From Saprospiraceae bacterium (GTDB lineage Bacteria; Bacteroidota; Bacteroidia; Chitinophagales; Saprospiraceae), in NCBI GenBank assembly GCA_020631355.1, contig JAHDHL010000010.1, positions 62,001 through 126,000 on the forward strand: a DNA stretch of 64,000 nt, written 5' to 3'. The notes below the pieces were generated by a model that was not told the DNA's origin, did not search any database, and saw only the letters and a list, made by a program, of their open reading frames with translations. Shown piece by piece: positions 27,002 through 36,722 of the stretch. The stretch's first letter is position 1. Each line of letters opens with the position of its first letter. The position numbers and the translations under genes are program-made.

Positions 27002-29536
27002 ATGAAAAACAGTACATTCATTCCTGATAAAAAACCTTACAAACTAGTATGGTGTATTCCTTTCCTGATAGCTATGTTTGCTATCAACCCAACTCATGCC
27101 TGTTCATTTTCCGGTACAGCACCCATCCATGTGGATGCATCTGCTACAGGAAATAATGACGGCACATCATGGACAGATGCATTCACAGATTTACAAGATG
27201 CCCTGGATGCCTATTGCAATGGTGCGGACATATGGGTAGCAGCAGGTACCTATAAGCCTTCCAAGGATCCATTCGGAAATGCATCCCCCTCTGACGTAAG
27301 ATCTAAGACATTTTTCCTACCCGACGGTATAAAAATCTATGGTGGATTCGCTGGTACCGAGACTGCCCTTTCTCAAAGGGATATCGCTAACAATGCCAGT
27401 ATCCTAAGTGGGAATATCGGAGCTATAGCGTCGGAAATCGATAATACCTACCATGTAGTTCTAGCTTCTGCTGATGCCTCTACAGGTGTGGGTGTGATCA
27501 TAGATGGTTTTTCTGTTACTGCTGGCTATGCCGGTGATGGTTCTCCTGTTTGGGTCAATGGTAATATCATCTTTAACTCTGATGGTTGTGGAATCCACAC
27601 TCTGAATGGAACAAATATCCTAAGTAACAATACCATTTATAACAATACAGCTGGTAGCGGAGGAGGAGTTTACACCATCAATGGTACAAATATCTTAGAT
27701 AATAATACCGTTCATAATAATTTGGCTTCCATTGGCGGGGGAATTGTCTTTAGGGGTGGTAATAATTTGTTAGATAACAATTCTGTTTATGGCAATACTG
27801 CCATAAACTCTGGTGGTGGGGTATATACTGAAAATAGTAATACCACTTTGAGTAATAATTTCATTCATGATAATTCGGGTTTTGAAGGTGCTGGAATTTT
27901 TACTGCCAATGGTACAAACACCTTGGTTAATAATATCATCCTAAATAATTCGGCTAATTACAACGGAGGCGGGATTTACTATTTGAATGGTATGAATACC
28001 CTCGTTAACAACACCATTTATGGAAATACTGCCAATAATTATGGTGGTGGGATATATGCTGAACTAGGAACTCATTCCCTGACTAATAATATCTTTTGGG
28101 ATAACAAGCGAGGGGCGAATAATAATGTTGTCGGAGCAGACATTGATTATTCTTCCAGTAGCCTAACCATAGAATACTGTATTACCCAAGAGAACAGTTT
28201 TCTCAGTTCAGGAACAGGCATCATCAATAATCAAGATCCGCTCTTTGTAGATTCAACGAATGTAAGCGGAACGGATAATATTTTGGGTACTGCGGATGAT
28301 GGTCTAGTCCTAAGGAATTGTTCGCCTGCTGTCAATACAGGAACCATTCCTTCCTATATTACTCCTACAGATATCTTAGGGAATAGTAGAGTCGGAGCTT
28401 ATGATATGGGAGCTTATGAAAACCAAAGCCCGGGAGCGATTGATGACAATTCAGATCTGGCTACGACAGATGCTACGGTCAGTCTGAGTCAGACCACAAA
28501 CACCTTTTATGCTAATGATTGTTCCAGTTTAATAGCCACAGTCGAACAGTCGGGAGCGAGCCCAATCACAGGCAATGTAGAGGTCAAGATATGGTTTGAC
28601 CCTGCTGTATCACAGGCTGGACAACCTTATGTACAGCGCCACATAGAGATAACACCCAGTACGAATGCTGCTGCAGCAACTGGAACAGTTACTCTTTACT
28701 TCACACAAGCAGAATTCGATGCTTTCAATGCTGATCCTACAAGTACGTTGGATTTGCCTACGAGTGATGCTGATGCCACTGGTATTGCTAACCTAAGGAT
28801 TACCAAATATCCGGGTGCAAGCAGTGACGGTTCAGGATTACCCAGTAGCTACACGGGTACACCGATACTGATCAACCCTACGGATACTGATATCGTTTGG
28901 AATACCATCATGTCCCGATGGGAAATCTCTTTTGATGTGACTGGTTTCTCCGGATTCTTCGTACATACAGGTAACACTACCCTGCCAGTAGAATTGGCTG
29001 ACTTCAAAGCTAGAGAAGACGGAAAGACCGCCTTATTGACATGGGAAACCGTATCCGAACAAAACAATAAGGGGTTCCACATCGAGCATAGCAATAATGG
29101 AAGGGATTTTGAAACCATCGGATGGGTAGAAGGACATGGTAATACTATTGTGATACAGGAATATGAATTCATCCACGAAAATCCAAGTACAGGATTGAAT
29201 TACTATCGTTTGGTACAAGAGGATTTTGACGGAACCATCAGCCATTCCATGATTAGGACCGTATTAATTGATACTGATTTTGCTTTCGCAGTTTACCCTA
29301 ATCCGTCCCTATTGAAAGGACAATCAAATATCCAATTCTTTTCCACGGATGCTCAACAAGTCAATGTAAGTGTATTCGAGGTGAGTGGAACCCAAATTAT
29401 GTCTATGAATCACGATATCAATGAGGGGAATAGCACTCTATCCTTGCCCCACGATGTACTCAGTAGTGGTATGTACATCATTTTTATCACCCACAGTAAT
29501 GGTATTGAGAGTGTAAGAATGAGTATTGTAGAATAA
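27002..29536 (+). CDS. Secreted parallel beta-helix protein with T9SS type A sorting domain
   Basis: A large secreted protein of 844 residues from ATG 27002. A TTG five codons earlier is the alternative. The signal peptide ends near THACSFS. After IHVDASATGNNDGTSWTDAF, a common start of pectate-lyase-like proteins, come right-handed beta-helix coils (about 60-430), six or seven of them near-identical NGTNxLxNN...YNNTA..GGGIY units. Then a middle domain of about 150 residues (ATVSLSQTTNTFY onward) resembling an outer-membrane or cadhesin-like module, and a C-terminal T9SS sorting domain (about 765-844) with YPNPSLLKG and GMYIIFITHSNGIESVRMSIVE. Such proteins bind or cut polysaccharides at the cell surface. 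No catalytic lyase or glycosidase residues can be assigned. It stands alone between two long intergenic regions, with a strong terminator after it. Confidence 0.85.
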   Translation: MKNSTFIPDKKPYKLVWCIPFLIAMFAINPTHACSFSGTAPIHVDASATGNNDGTSWTDAFTDLQDALDAYCNGADIWVAAGTYKPSKDPFGNASPSDVRSKTFFLPDGIKIYGGFAGTETALSQRDIANNASILSGNIGAIASEIDNTYHVVLASADASTGVGVIIDGFSVTAGYAGDGSPVWVNGNIIFNSDGCGIHTLNGTNILSNNTIYNNTAGSGGGVYTINGTNILDNNTVHNNLASIGGGIVFRGGNNLLDNNSVYGNTAINSGGGVYTENSNTTLSNNFIHDNSGFEGAGIFTANGTNTLVNNIILNNSANYNGGGIYYLNGMNTLVNNTIYGNTANNYGGGIYAELGTHSLTNNIFWDNKRGANNNVVGADIDYSSSSLTIEYCITQENSFLSSGTGIINNQDPLFVDSTNVSGTDNILGTADDGLVLRNCSPAVNTGTIPSYITPTDILGNSRVGAYDMGAYENQSPGAIDDNSDLATTDATVSLSQTTNTFYANDCSSLIATVEQSGASPITGNVEVKIWFDPAVSQAGQPYVQRHIEITPSTNAAAATGTVTLYFTQAEFDAFNADPTSTLDLPTSDADATGIANLRITKYPGASSDGSGLPSSYTGTPILINPTDTDIVWNTIMSRWEISFDVTGFSGFFVHTGNTTLPVELADFKAREDGKTALLTWETVSEQNNKGFHIEHSNNGRDFETIGWVEGHGNTIVIQEYEFIHENPSTGLNYYRLVQEDFDGTISHSMIRTVLIDTDFAFAVYPNPSLLKGQSNIQFFSTDAQQVNVSVFEVSGTQIMSMNHDINEGNSTLSLPHDVLSSGMYIIFITHSNGIESVRMSIVE
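27600..28100 (+). repeat. Internal tandem coding repeats of about 78 bases in the beta-helix gene
   Basis: Six to seven imperfect in-frame copies encoding the unit NGTNxLxNNxxYNNTAxxxGGGIY and ending at LTNNIFW. Spacing is about 26 codons. They correspond to rungs of the beta-helix. Copy similarity at protein level is high, so this stretch could expand or contract by recombination. Confidence 0.75.
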
Positions 29537-29569
29537 ATATTCGGGATTGTATGAATCATCCCAAGATTT

Positions 29570-29604
29570 ATAAAGGAGTTGCAAAATGCAACTCCTTTAT
29601 ATTT
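29570..29604 (+). terminator. Strong terminator after the beta-helix gene
   Basis: A perfect 14-bp stem (ATAAAGGAGTTGCA at 29570-29583, complement at 29587-29600) with a 3-base loop AAA, then ATTTT. It lies 33 bases after the stop codon. Confidence 0.85.
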
Positions 29605-30112
29605 TAAGGCCTAAAAAGTAAAAACCGGGGTTGAAAGTTCATAGATATCCTTTTGTGACACCAAGGAGTTTCCAAAATTCACGCTGAGTGTAACAATGAT
29701 ACATTTTCAACGAATAAAAAAAATTGAATAAAAATCGGCTAACTCCATCCTTATTGTCGAATATTTTAGAGTCATTTCATGTCACAGATTATTATTTGTT
29801 AGTAATTTAATTTTATTGATTACAGAGACTGCCCTATTAACAATTGACCTGCAACTTATGAATCACCTTAAATCACCAAGTATAAATTATTCTATCAAAA
29901 CGATTTATGTGTGATAATTTTATCAAAGATGGGAATCTACCCAGATAGGGATAATGGGCAATTTCAAATTCAGGCATAACTACATATCATATCAATTTTT
30001 CATTCAAGTACAATCTCGATGTCACAGCGATTCTGAATTCTCCGGTCCAAGATGATGATTTGGTAACATTTTCGTACTGCATTTGATACACACACAACGA
30101 CAAATATTTGAG
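29605..30112. other. Long intergenic region before the STAS gene
   Basis: Just over 500 bases, AT-rich, without a reading frame I can support and without a clear hairpin or repeat. A possible weak promoter for the STAS gene is TGCATTTG at 30078-30085 (one mismatch to TAnnTTTG) with TTTG at 30059-30062, spacer 15, which is short. Confidence 0.4.
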
Positions 30113-30466
30113 ATGAGAAAACTTACATTTATCCACAAGAACATTTCTACGCAAGGTTCACCTTTGGCTTTGCTAAAAATTAATGGTGCATTAACATCTG
30201 AAAATGTGCTGGATTTCCCAAAGGATATGGCTATCATGTTCGTACCCAAACCATTCAAGGTATTGGTTGACCTTACGAATGTGGAGAATATTGATATTGT
30301 TGGCATTAATTTCCTTGTTAAGTTAAGGATGATGTCTCTGAACATGGGTGTACCCTTTGCCGTAAAGGCCCCATACAGAGATAATATCGTTGATCACTTT
30401 GAAAAGACCAAGCTTGATCGAGTACTCAATGTAGAGTACATTATCGAGAGAAGTCTGGCAGCATAA
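30113..30466 (+). CDS. STAS-domain protein (anti-anti-sigma-like)
   Basis: A protein of 117 residues from ATG 30113 (MRKLTFIHKNI). A longer reading from TTG 30083 is unlikely. The fold reads as a STAS domain: SPLALLKINGALTSENVLDF, then VLVDLTNVENIDIVGINFLVKLRMM (the loop region before the helix) and FAVKAPYRDNIVDHFEKTKLDRVLNVE. In anti-sigma factor antagonists a phosphorylatable Ser sits in a D-S-x-G motif. Here the corresponding segment is NIDIVGINFL, with Asp-Ile and no Ser. Regulation by phosphorylation is thus doubtful, and it may act as a structural partner. No anti-sigma kinase or sigma factor is nearby. It precedes a glycosyltransferase gene transcribed from its own promoter. Confidence 0.7.
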   Translation: MRKLTFIHKNISTQGSPLALLKINGALTSENVLDFPKDMAIMFVPKPFKVLVDLTNVENIDIVGINFLVKLRMMSLNMGVPFAVKAPYRDNIVDHFEKTKLDRVLNVEYIIERSLAA

Positions 30467-30495
30467 ACAAAAACACTAAGAACAGCACTCATGTA

Positions 30496-30503
30496 TATTT
30501 TTG
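30496..30503 (+). promoter_or_regulatory. Promoter -7 element for the glycosyltransferase gene
   Basis: TATTTTTG, a full TAnnTTTG match, ends 24 bases before the ATG at 30528. A -33 TTG at correct spacing is not found, so the call rests on the -7 element alone. Confidence 0.5.
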
Positions 30504-30527
30504 CCGTCAACAATAAGAACAAATATC

Positions 30528-31286
30528 ATGAATGCTATAATTATTCCTTGTTACAACGAGGGGGATCGAATAGATTCCCATACCATTCAGACATTCCTAG
30601 CCCTCAGGAATGATTTCAAGATTATACTGGTAAATGATGGAAGTAAGGACAATACCCTGGAACGTCTACAAGCCATCAAGAAAGAATCTCCGGACAAGAT
30701 TGAGGTTGTGGATCTCAAGGTTAACGGAGGTAAGGCTGAAGCCGTAAGACAAGGCGTGCTGAGTGCCCTAGAAAATCCATCATTTGAATATATCGGATTT
30801 TTGGATGCGGATTTTTCCACTACGTTGGAAGAATTCGAGACCATTACCAAATTCATCCGGACCAATTCCTATTTCAAGGCTGTTATTGGGTCACGTCTCA
30901 TGAGAAGTGGCGCCCAAATCAAACGAAAGTTATCCCGTAGGGTATTTTCATTGGTCGTCAGGTTACTGATTAGGGTTGTTTCCCGATTATCCATCAAGGA
31001 TACCCAATGCGGAGCCAAGATATTCCATAGGGAAATGGCTAAGATTGCATTCAAGGAGGCATTCATCACCGATTGGTTATTTGATGTGGAAATATTCATC
31101 CGATTCAGGAAATATTTCGGCAAGCACGCCACCAGTAAGATCATCTATGAGTATCCATTGATGAGATGGATTAATCCGGAGGGTTCCAAGGTGAGTATGA
31201 AAGAGATATACCGTACCCCATTGATGATTCTAAAAATAGATTATTACTATAATCAGGCATGGACCAGGTATTTCCGGACATCCTAA
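30528..31286 (+). CDS. Family 2 glycosyltransferase, dolichyl-phosphate glucosyltransferase (ALG5)-like
   Basis: A 252-residue enzyme from ATG 30528 (MNAIIIPCYNEGDR). A TTG nine codons earlier overlaps the -7 promoter element, so it is rejected. It is a GT-A fold with the substrate motif IIPCYNEG, NDGSKDNT, NGGKAEAVRQGV, LDADFSTT (DxD) and DTQCGAKIFHREMAK. The last is the DTQ-G motif typical of polyprenyl-phosphate glycosyltransferases. It probably makes a lipid-linked sugar for glycan assembly in the envelope. It converges with the alpha/beta hydrolase gene: the two stop codons overlap by 4 bases (CTAA at 31283-31286). Confidence 0.88.
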   Translation: MNAIIIPCYNEGDRIDSHTIQTFLALRNDFKIILVNDGSKDNTLERLQAIKKESPDKIEVVDLKVNGGKAEAVRQGVLSALENPSFEYIGFLDADFSTTLEEFETITKFIRTNSYFKAVIGSRLMRSGAQIKRKLSRRVFSLVVRLLIRVVSRLSIKDTQCGAKIFHREMAKIAFKEAFITDWLFDVEIFIRFRKYFGKHATSKIIYEYPLMRWINPEGSKVSMKEIYRTPLMILKIDYYYNQAWTRYFRTS

Positions 31287-32284
31287 TCAGGAAGTATCGG
31301 CTGCATACCCAATACTTCCTCGGCAAATTTGAATGTTTCCTCACGGATATGGCTCAGATCCTTGGATCTGAGTTTGGAAACCATGCAATGGTCTCCGCAT
31401 TCCGGAAAGGCAATCATTCTTTTGTTAGCCTCAGGAACCGGACTGGTCTGATGGAATAATTCCATTTCAGGGATGGAAACGGTCTTGTCCCTTTCCTCCT
31501 CATTTTTATAATAATACGCCAATAGATAAGGCGTCTTGATTTTTTTATATACCCTAATACCCGAAGCATGATTCACCAAATGAACCAAGGCCCCTACACC
31601 TTCCAGACGTTGTTTGAAGGTCCAGTACACACTATCCTGTGGATTGAATTTACCGATACGGTATTTCCCCCCCATCACCATTCGCGCTACATGAAGTCCC
31701 CAAGGATATAATAGGAGCTGTCCGGATTGGTCCACCATTTTGAAATTAGGACTATAATATACATGGCCATCAATCAGGCCGGGATTCTCGGCATCCAGAT
31801 AATTGGCAAGTGTACTTCCTGTGGATGCTGAGAGTACGATTACTTTTTCACCAATGGTTTTTCCGATGGCGATGGCTTCCTTGGCCGATTCCACCCAATC
31901 CTTTGATGTTACGTCCAGGAAAGCTTCATCCGTACGGATACCATGTCCTTTCAGGCGAGCCAGAAACAGATTACATCCGTATCGTTTGGCAAAATCAAAG
32001 TGAACACCATCCCCTTCCATCGGGCTGGCAGAATATCCATGCAGATATACTACTGAGTAGGCTGTCTTCGATTGGCTTGAATCAGCCCAAACGATGCGGG
32101 CCTCATTATCGGGTTTAAGATTCTCAATCTTCGATTCCTTGGATTGGACATAGGCTTCAACTGTTTCCAGATTGAACTCGTATTCCGGTATTTGTCCATC
32201 AAATGATGGGAATTTCAATCTTGGTCCTAATAAAATCACTGCAATAAGGATTATTGGAATAAGGAATCTCTTTTTGATTTTCAT
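31283..32284 (-). CDS. Membrane-anchored alpha/beta hydrolase
   Basis: A 333-residue protein with an N-terminal signal-anchor (KKRFLIPIILIAVILLGPRL) and a single alpha/beta-hydrolase domain. Landmarks are VVYLHGYSASPMEG (oxyanion segment), the nucleophile elbow LSASTGSTLANY (Ser in SxSTG, close to the usual GxSxG), and a late His in FPECGDHCM. The HGYSASPMEG region and LARLKGHG resemble carboxylesterases and serine aminopeptidase-like lipases. The domain is presumably outside the cytoplasm. It follows a LysE-type exporter gene by 11 bases and the two are probably co-transcribed. Substrate unknown. Confidence 0.8.
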   Translation of the reverse strand: MKIKKRFLIPIILIAVILLGPRLKFPSFDGQIPEYEFNLETVEAYVQSKESKIENLKPDNEARIVWADSSQSKTAYSVVYLHGYSASPMEGDGVHFDFAKRYGCNLFLARLKGHGIRTDEAFLDVTSKDWVESAKEAIAIGKTIGEKVIVLSASTGSTLANYLDAENPGLIDGHVYYSPNFKMVDQSGQLLLYPWGLHVARMVMGGKYRIGKFNPQDSVYWTFKQRLEGVGALVHLVNHASGIRVYKKIKTPYLLAYYYKNEEERDKTVSIPEMELFHQTSPVPEANKRMIAFPECGDHCMVSKLRSKDLSHIREETFKFAEEVLGMQPILPD

Positions 32285-32295
32285 AAGCTAATTTG

Positions 32296-32931
32296 TCAAG
32301 ATAAAAAGACTCGGTAAATCTGCATGATGGCCAAAGATATGAGAATCAAACCGATAATGGTATTGAAATACTTTTCATATTTCTTTAGCCTATCCTCCAA
32401 TACTTCTCCGACAGAACCATATAATGTCAGGCAAGCAAAGGTCCCCAGAACAATCCCAATGATAAAGGAATGAATATAAAGGGATTCGTATCTGAGTTGT
32501 CCTGCGGCCTTGAGTGAAGTGGAAACTGCCAACCAATAGGGAATCGCCAATGGGTTGATGATGGATAACATGATTCCCTTGTAGAAAGGAGCCACTTTCC
32601 TTTCCTCTTTCCGTGGTTCATCCTGTTGTTTTTTCCGTTCTTTCCTTTCCTGATAACTGGAATACAAATAGAATCCGCCAGCGACCAAAAACAAGGGGAT
32701 GACCGCCACTTCAATCGCATATTCAATGGAGGGATTACTCAGCATGATACTACTGAATTGGATAGCAATGAACGCCTGTCCATATTCTACTATAATCACA
32801 CCTAATGCAAAAAGTAATACCTGATAGAAACGACGTGCTACGGCCACTTCTATGGCAGTGAGGTTCAATACACCCAAGGGTATCGAACCTACAAAGCTAA
32901 CTCCGAATCCGAGTAAGATATGATTAATCAA
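32296..32931 (-). CDS. LysE/RhtB-family exporter
   Basis: A 211-residue inner-membrane protein with about six hydrophobic helices. The N-terminus ILLGFGVSFVGSIPLGVLNLTA with Gly-Pro-type turns and the later INPLAIPYWLAV helix are typical of LysE-type amino acid exporters. A charged cytoplasmic loop (QERKERKKQQDEPRKEERKV) follows the third helix. It lies 18 bases after the M1-peptidase gene and 11 before the alpha/beta hydrolase gene on the minus strand, suggesting one transcript that begins with the peptidase. Export of amino acids produced by the surface aminopeptidase would fit, but this is speculative. Confidence 0.85.
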   Translation of the reverse strand: MINHILLGFGVSFVGSIPLGVLNLTAIEVAVARRFYQVLLFALGVIIVEYGQAFIAIQFSSIMLSNPSIEYAIEVAVIPLFLVAGGFYLYSSYQERKERKKQQDEPRKEERKVAPFYKGIMLSIINPLAIPYWLAVSTSLKAAGQLRYESLYIHSFIIGIVLGTFACLTLYGSVGEVLEDRLKKYEKYFNTIIGLILISLAIMQIYRVFLS

Positions 32932-32949
32932 TAGTAGGGTTTTAGATGG

Positions 32950-35900
32950 TTATAAATCAAAGTTATACAGGATATCCCTTGGCTTCATTCTGTTCAAATC
33001 TATCATGAATGATAATCTGGCTATTCTGTTTCTGGAAGCCAATTGGTTCTTCAAATCCTTTGTACTGAATAAGGGAACATAAATACCAATTCTATCATCC
33101 CATGCTTCTATGGCCAAACCCAACTGGCCATATATATTATCACCCGACGAACTATTCCCATTCGACTGAACGTATCCTACATCCACATAGGGTCTGAATT
33201 TAGGGATGTAATTGGGGATGTTGATTGGCAAGTCTATCTTGGCATTCAATGTAATGATTCCAATATTACTCTTTCCCAAGAAAGTGTTATTCAGAGGAGC
33301 CTTGAAACCACCCTGATTGAGATGAATCTGATTCACGAAGAAACCGTCCATTTCATTTCTTCCCATATAAAAATCATCCGCCCAAAAATCAACACTACCC
33401 AAACCTGTCAATGAATAGGTTCCGGGAATGGTGGAGATGATATTCGATTTGGAATTATACAAGAATGTACCTGCAAAGAATCTTAGATGTATTCCCTGTT
33501 TCTTGGCATACAAGATTTTCACCTTTGCTTCCAAATCCAATTTGACATAGCCTCCTCCCCTATCAAATGTATATTGTTCCAACAAAGCATTGATTTCGTA
33601 CGGAGCCAAGGTACTCTTATTCGATAAATGATATTTCAAACGTGGTATGAATGTCCATTCACTCTCATGCCCCGTATATGTAAGTGTTGTATCCACTCCA
33701 TTCACTACCTCACTGAAAGTCCCTTTTGCTGCTGATTGAATGGTTAACAATTCCAATGAAAGGATTTGTTTCCTATTACTTCTTGCTCGCTTATTTCTAA
33801 ATTCAAATTCAAGGGATGTCTTGAATCTATTATAATCCAAATTACTTGCTACTCCCTCATACTGACCGTAAAGTTCCTCATCGTATTCATAACTGAAGCT
33901 CTTATAGGCCAATTCAGCTGATATTCGTTGTAAGCCTTTCGGATAAGCATGGTAACGAACATGGGCCAAACCACCCAATTTCCCTGATTTGATACCATAC
34001 ATCGGAGTCAATGACCACTCGAGTGATTTTGATGGTAATGATGTGTTATAGAATGATACTCCCGGCATGAATCCGTCATATACATTCCCTCCAATGACTG
34101 GAGTCCAGTAGATGGTTGAACGCCTTGGATTCTCCACTCCACCCAAGAATTTTAGTCGGAATGGTTCGATTTTACTCCCTTTGGCAGAAATACGATTATT
34201 ACTTCGATTGAAATCCGGCATGATCTGATTCCCATCTATGGCAAAATGACTGGCTTCACCAATTGGGACAACGATTTCCTTTTCTCCCTCAAATCCCTCA
34301 ATCCATTGAGTTTTTACAGTATCCTTATCCAAAACGATCTGAACAGGGAATGGTGCAGGAATTTCACCTACATTCTCTATGGTGAGAATATATTGCCCCT
34401 CACCTTTTCTCACCTTTTTCATTTTGTAATCGAGGTGGTCAGTAGAACCGATGAGCCCCTCAAAAAGCCAGGACAAGTCCTTTTGGGTTTCTGCTTCCAA
34501 GAGTTTCTTGACATCCCGAGGTTGGGGATGTTTGAATTTCCATGTATCATAATACACTTTCATTACCCTATCGAATTCCTCTTGCCCTAGATATTGTTCC
34601 AGATATTCAAAAAGATAGGCGGGCATACTGTAGGCTCCTATCCAATAATTGAGCAACCTCAAATCCTGTGACGGTGTATTTACTGCCTGATAGGTTCTCC
34701 TACGCATAGGGAGATAGAATTCTATCTGATTGGATTCTCCGGGTGGTACTCCGGCCAATTTTTCATATCCCAAATAGGATTCGGTATCACCATAATATTT
34801 TTCCATGTACTCGTGCTCGTAGTAGGAATTGAATCCCTCATCCATCCAAGCATAATCCCTTTCGTTACTTGCCAGTATTCCATAGAACCAATTGTGTCCT
34901 ACCTCATGGGTTATCACCTCATCCAGACTTCGATCCGTACCAGCGAAACCAATAACCGTAATCATGGGATACTCCATACCCGCCCCTGCACTCAAAGCAC
35001 TCTGGACTGCTGTTGCTTGAGGATAGGGATATTCCCCTACTCTCTCAGAATAAAACTCGACAGACCGATTCACATAATTGATGGCCTTGGCCCATAGTGT
35101 AGCTTCCACTTCCGTAAACATCACATATGTATCCACTTTTCTGCCTGAAGCCAGGGTGACCGCACTTTGTTCCACAAAAAATCGCTTATCAGCAAACCAA
35201 GCAAAATCGTGTACATCCTCAGCAGTATAATGTATGGTTTTCATGGTTGCACTAGACGGAATCAGCCGGGGTTCGATACCCTTCTCCTCATCCATTTCCT
35301 TAAACATAGCTTGGGTTTCGGCTACTTTCTGACTTAGGAATTGCATTTCGCTTTCATTCTGAAGTAATCCTGTGGCACCTACCACATAATTATCGGGTAA
35401 GGTAATCTTTACATCAAAATTGCCGAATTCGGAATAGAATTCCCCCTGGTCCAGATAAGGCATCGGATGCCATCCTTCCAAATCATATACTGCCGGTTTA
35501 GGATACCATTGTGTCATTTGATATGATTGACCAACATGCCCTAGTCTTGAGAATGAATCAGGAATCTTCATTTTGAAACTTGTATTAATGACCATTTCCC
35601 CACCGGGTTGTAAAGCCTGATTCAATTCAACCAGTGCGATATCGGGGTTATCTTCCCAATAATCCCATGCCACAACCTTGTTATTGACCTTGATGGTCAA
35701 TTCTTTGTATCCTCCTAACCTGTAATACTTTGCGAAGTAAAAATCGGCATCTCCATTTTCAGTAATCTGTTTTGAGAACGCAGATGTTCTGTTCTTATAA
35801 GCATTGGGCCATAAGTGAAGATAAATTTCACTGAGCACGTCAGGGGATTGGTTCTTATAAGTGATATCCACGGTACCTGATAGCATATGCGTACTATCAT

Positions 35901-36015
35901 CCAATTCAACATCTATATCGTAGCTAAGTTCTTGCTGGAAATAGTCTGTTGGCTCCTGAGTCCATGAAATCAGGGGATAACAAAAAAAGAGAAGACCAAG
36001 GATGAATTTATTCAT
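32950..36015 (-). CDS. M1-family metallopeptidase with C-terminal outer-membrane barrel-like domain
   Basis: A 1021-residue exported protein with signal peptide ending near SWTQ. The peptidase domain (about 25-500) carries the M1 exopeptidase motif GMEY (346-349) and the zinc site H370-E-V-G-H374 followed by E393 (HExxH-x18-E). Then come a beta-sandwich region (about 530-640) and about 370 residues (650-1021) that look like a transmembrane beta-barrel: alternating strands, aromatic girdles and the outer-membrane-type C-terminus RPYVDVGYVQSNGNSSSGDNIYGQLGLAIE. This would place the aminopeptidase at the outer membrane without a sorting domain. Its gene starts the peptidase-LysE-hydrolase unit. 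The barrel assignment is inferred from pattern, not from a named family. Confidence 0.88.
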   Translation of the reverse strand: MNKFILGLLFFCYPLISWTQEPTDYFQQELSYDIDVELDDSTHMLSGTVDITYKNQSPDVLSEIYLHLWPNAYKNRTSAFSKQITENGDADFYFAKYYRLGGYKELTIKVNNKVVAWDYWEDNPDIALVELNQALQPGGEMVINTSFKMKIPDSFSRLGHVGQSYQMTQWYPKPAVYDLEGWHPMPYLDQGEFYSEFGNFDVKITLPDNYVVGATGLLQNESEMQFLSQKVAETQAMFKEMDEEKGIEPRLIPSSATMKTIHYTAEDVHDFAWFADKRFFVEQSAVTLASGRKVDTYVMFTEVEATLWAKAINYVNRSVEFYSERVGEYPYPQATAVQSALSAGAGMEYPMITVIGFAGTDRSLDEVITHEVGHNWFYGILASNERDYAWMDEGFNSYYEHEYMEKYYGDTESYLGYEKLAGVPPGESNQIEFYLPMRRRTYQAVNTPSQDLRLLNYWIGAYSMPAYLFEYLEQYLGQEEFDRVMKVYYDTWKFKHPQPRDVKKLLEAETQKDLSWLFEGLIGSTDHLDYKMKKVRKGEGQYILTIENVGEIPAPFPVQIVLDKDTVKTQWIEGFEGEKEIVVPIGEASHFAIDGNQIMPDFNRSNNRISAKGSKIEPFRLKFLGGVENPRRSTIYWTPVIGGNVYDGFMPGVSFYNTSLPSKSLEWSLTPMYGIKSGKLGGLAHVRYHAYPKGLQRISAELAYKSFSYEYDEELYGQYEGVASNLDYNRFKTSLEFEFRNKRARSNRKQILSLELLTIQSAAKGTFSEVVNGVDTTLTYTGHESEWTFIPRLKYHLSNKSTLAPYEINALLEQYTFDRGGGYVKLDLEAKVKILYAKKQGIHLRFFAGTFLYNSKSNIISTIPGTYSLTGLGSVDFWADDFYMGRNEMDGFFVNQIHLNQGGFKAPLNNTFLGKSNIGIITLNAKIDLPINIPNYIPKFRPYVDVGYVQSNGNSSSGDNIYGQLGLAIEAWDDRIGIYVPLFSTKDLKNQLASRNRIARLSFMIDLNRMKPRDILYNFDL

Positions 36016-36140
36016 AATTGTCTATTTTGTGATATTACATAAAGGCATAGCCTCCATATGTCCGGAAAGTTATGACTGAGGTCGGTTCCTCAATTATAAC
36101 TGGAATACAATATTACATAATTCCTCAATAAGAGACCTAG

Positions 36141-36722
36141 ATGAGAATTTGGTTTTGGTTCATTGTTCTTGCTTTCTTCATCAGTTGCAAATCCAATCAG
36201 GTTATAGCTGATACACCTGTGACGGAGCCTACACGGTCCGATATCGAGGGATTCCCCCAGAGTTGGAAAGGTACATATACGGGTACATTGAATATATTCC
36301 AGCCAGGCAGCCTCACTCCATCCCAAAGCGTACCCATGGATTTATATATCGATCAAATTGATGTCGATAGTACCAAATTCGAGTGGAACATTACCTATGG
36401 GGAAGATAAAGTGAAAGGACTAAGACAATACCAGCTGATTACCAAGGATAGGGACAAGGGGATTTTCGCCATCGACGAACGGAATTCGATTGTATTGGAT
36501 GCACATTTCATACATGGCAAACTCTTTTCGAGATTCAGTGTGATGGGTAATCTGATTTCTGCCACCTATGAAAAACAGGGAGATATCATTATTTTCGAAA
36601 TCCATTCGGGAAAGGAAAAAGTAAGTGGCTATACCGGAGGACAAGAGGATACCCCGAATGTAGGTCTATACCCATCAGCTGTTTATCAAAAAGCCAGACT
36701 TAGCAAAGTGGAAAGAAACTAG
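36141..36722 (+). CDS. Lipoprotein of unknown function
   Basis: A 193-residue protein with a lipoprotein signal (FIVLAFFISCKSNQ, acylated Cys16). The mature region is beta-rich, with SWKGTYTGTLNIFQPG near the start, suggesting a lipocalin-like or copper-resistance-like barrel (many lipoproteins with this fold begin with WxGxY). No family was recognised with confidence. It is divergent from the M1-peptidase gene and convergent with the superoxide dismutase gene. Confidence 0.75.
   Translation: MRIWFWFIVLAFFISCKSNQVIADTPVTEPTRSDIEGFPQSWKGTYTGTLNIFQPGSLTPSQSVPMDLYIDQIDVDSTKFEWNITYGEDKVKGLRQYQLITKDRDKGIFAIDERNSIVLDAHFIHGKLFSRFSVMGNLISATYEKQGDIIIFEIHSGKEKVSGYTGGQEDTPNVGLYPSAVYQKARLSKVERN

Noticed and set aside
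27600-28100. A CRISPR array or satellite repeat
   Set aside because: The repeats are in frame, vary by codon and encode beta-helix rungs. Spacer-like unique segments are absent.
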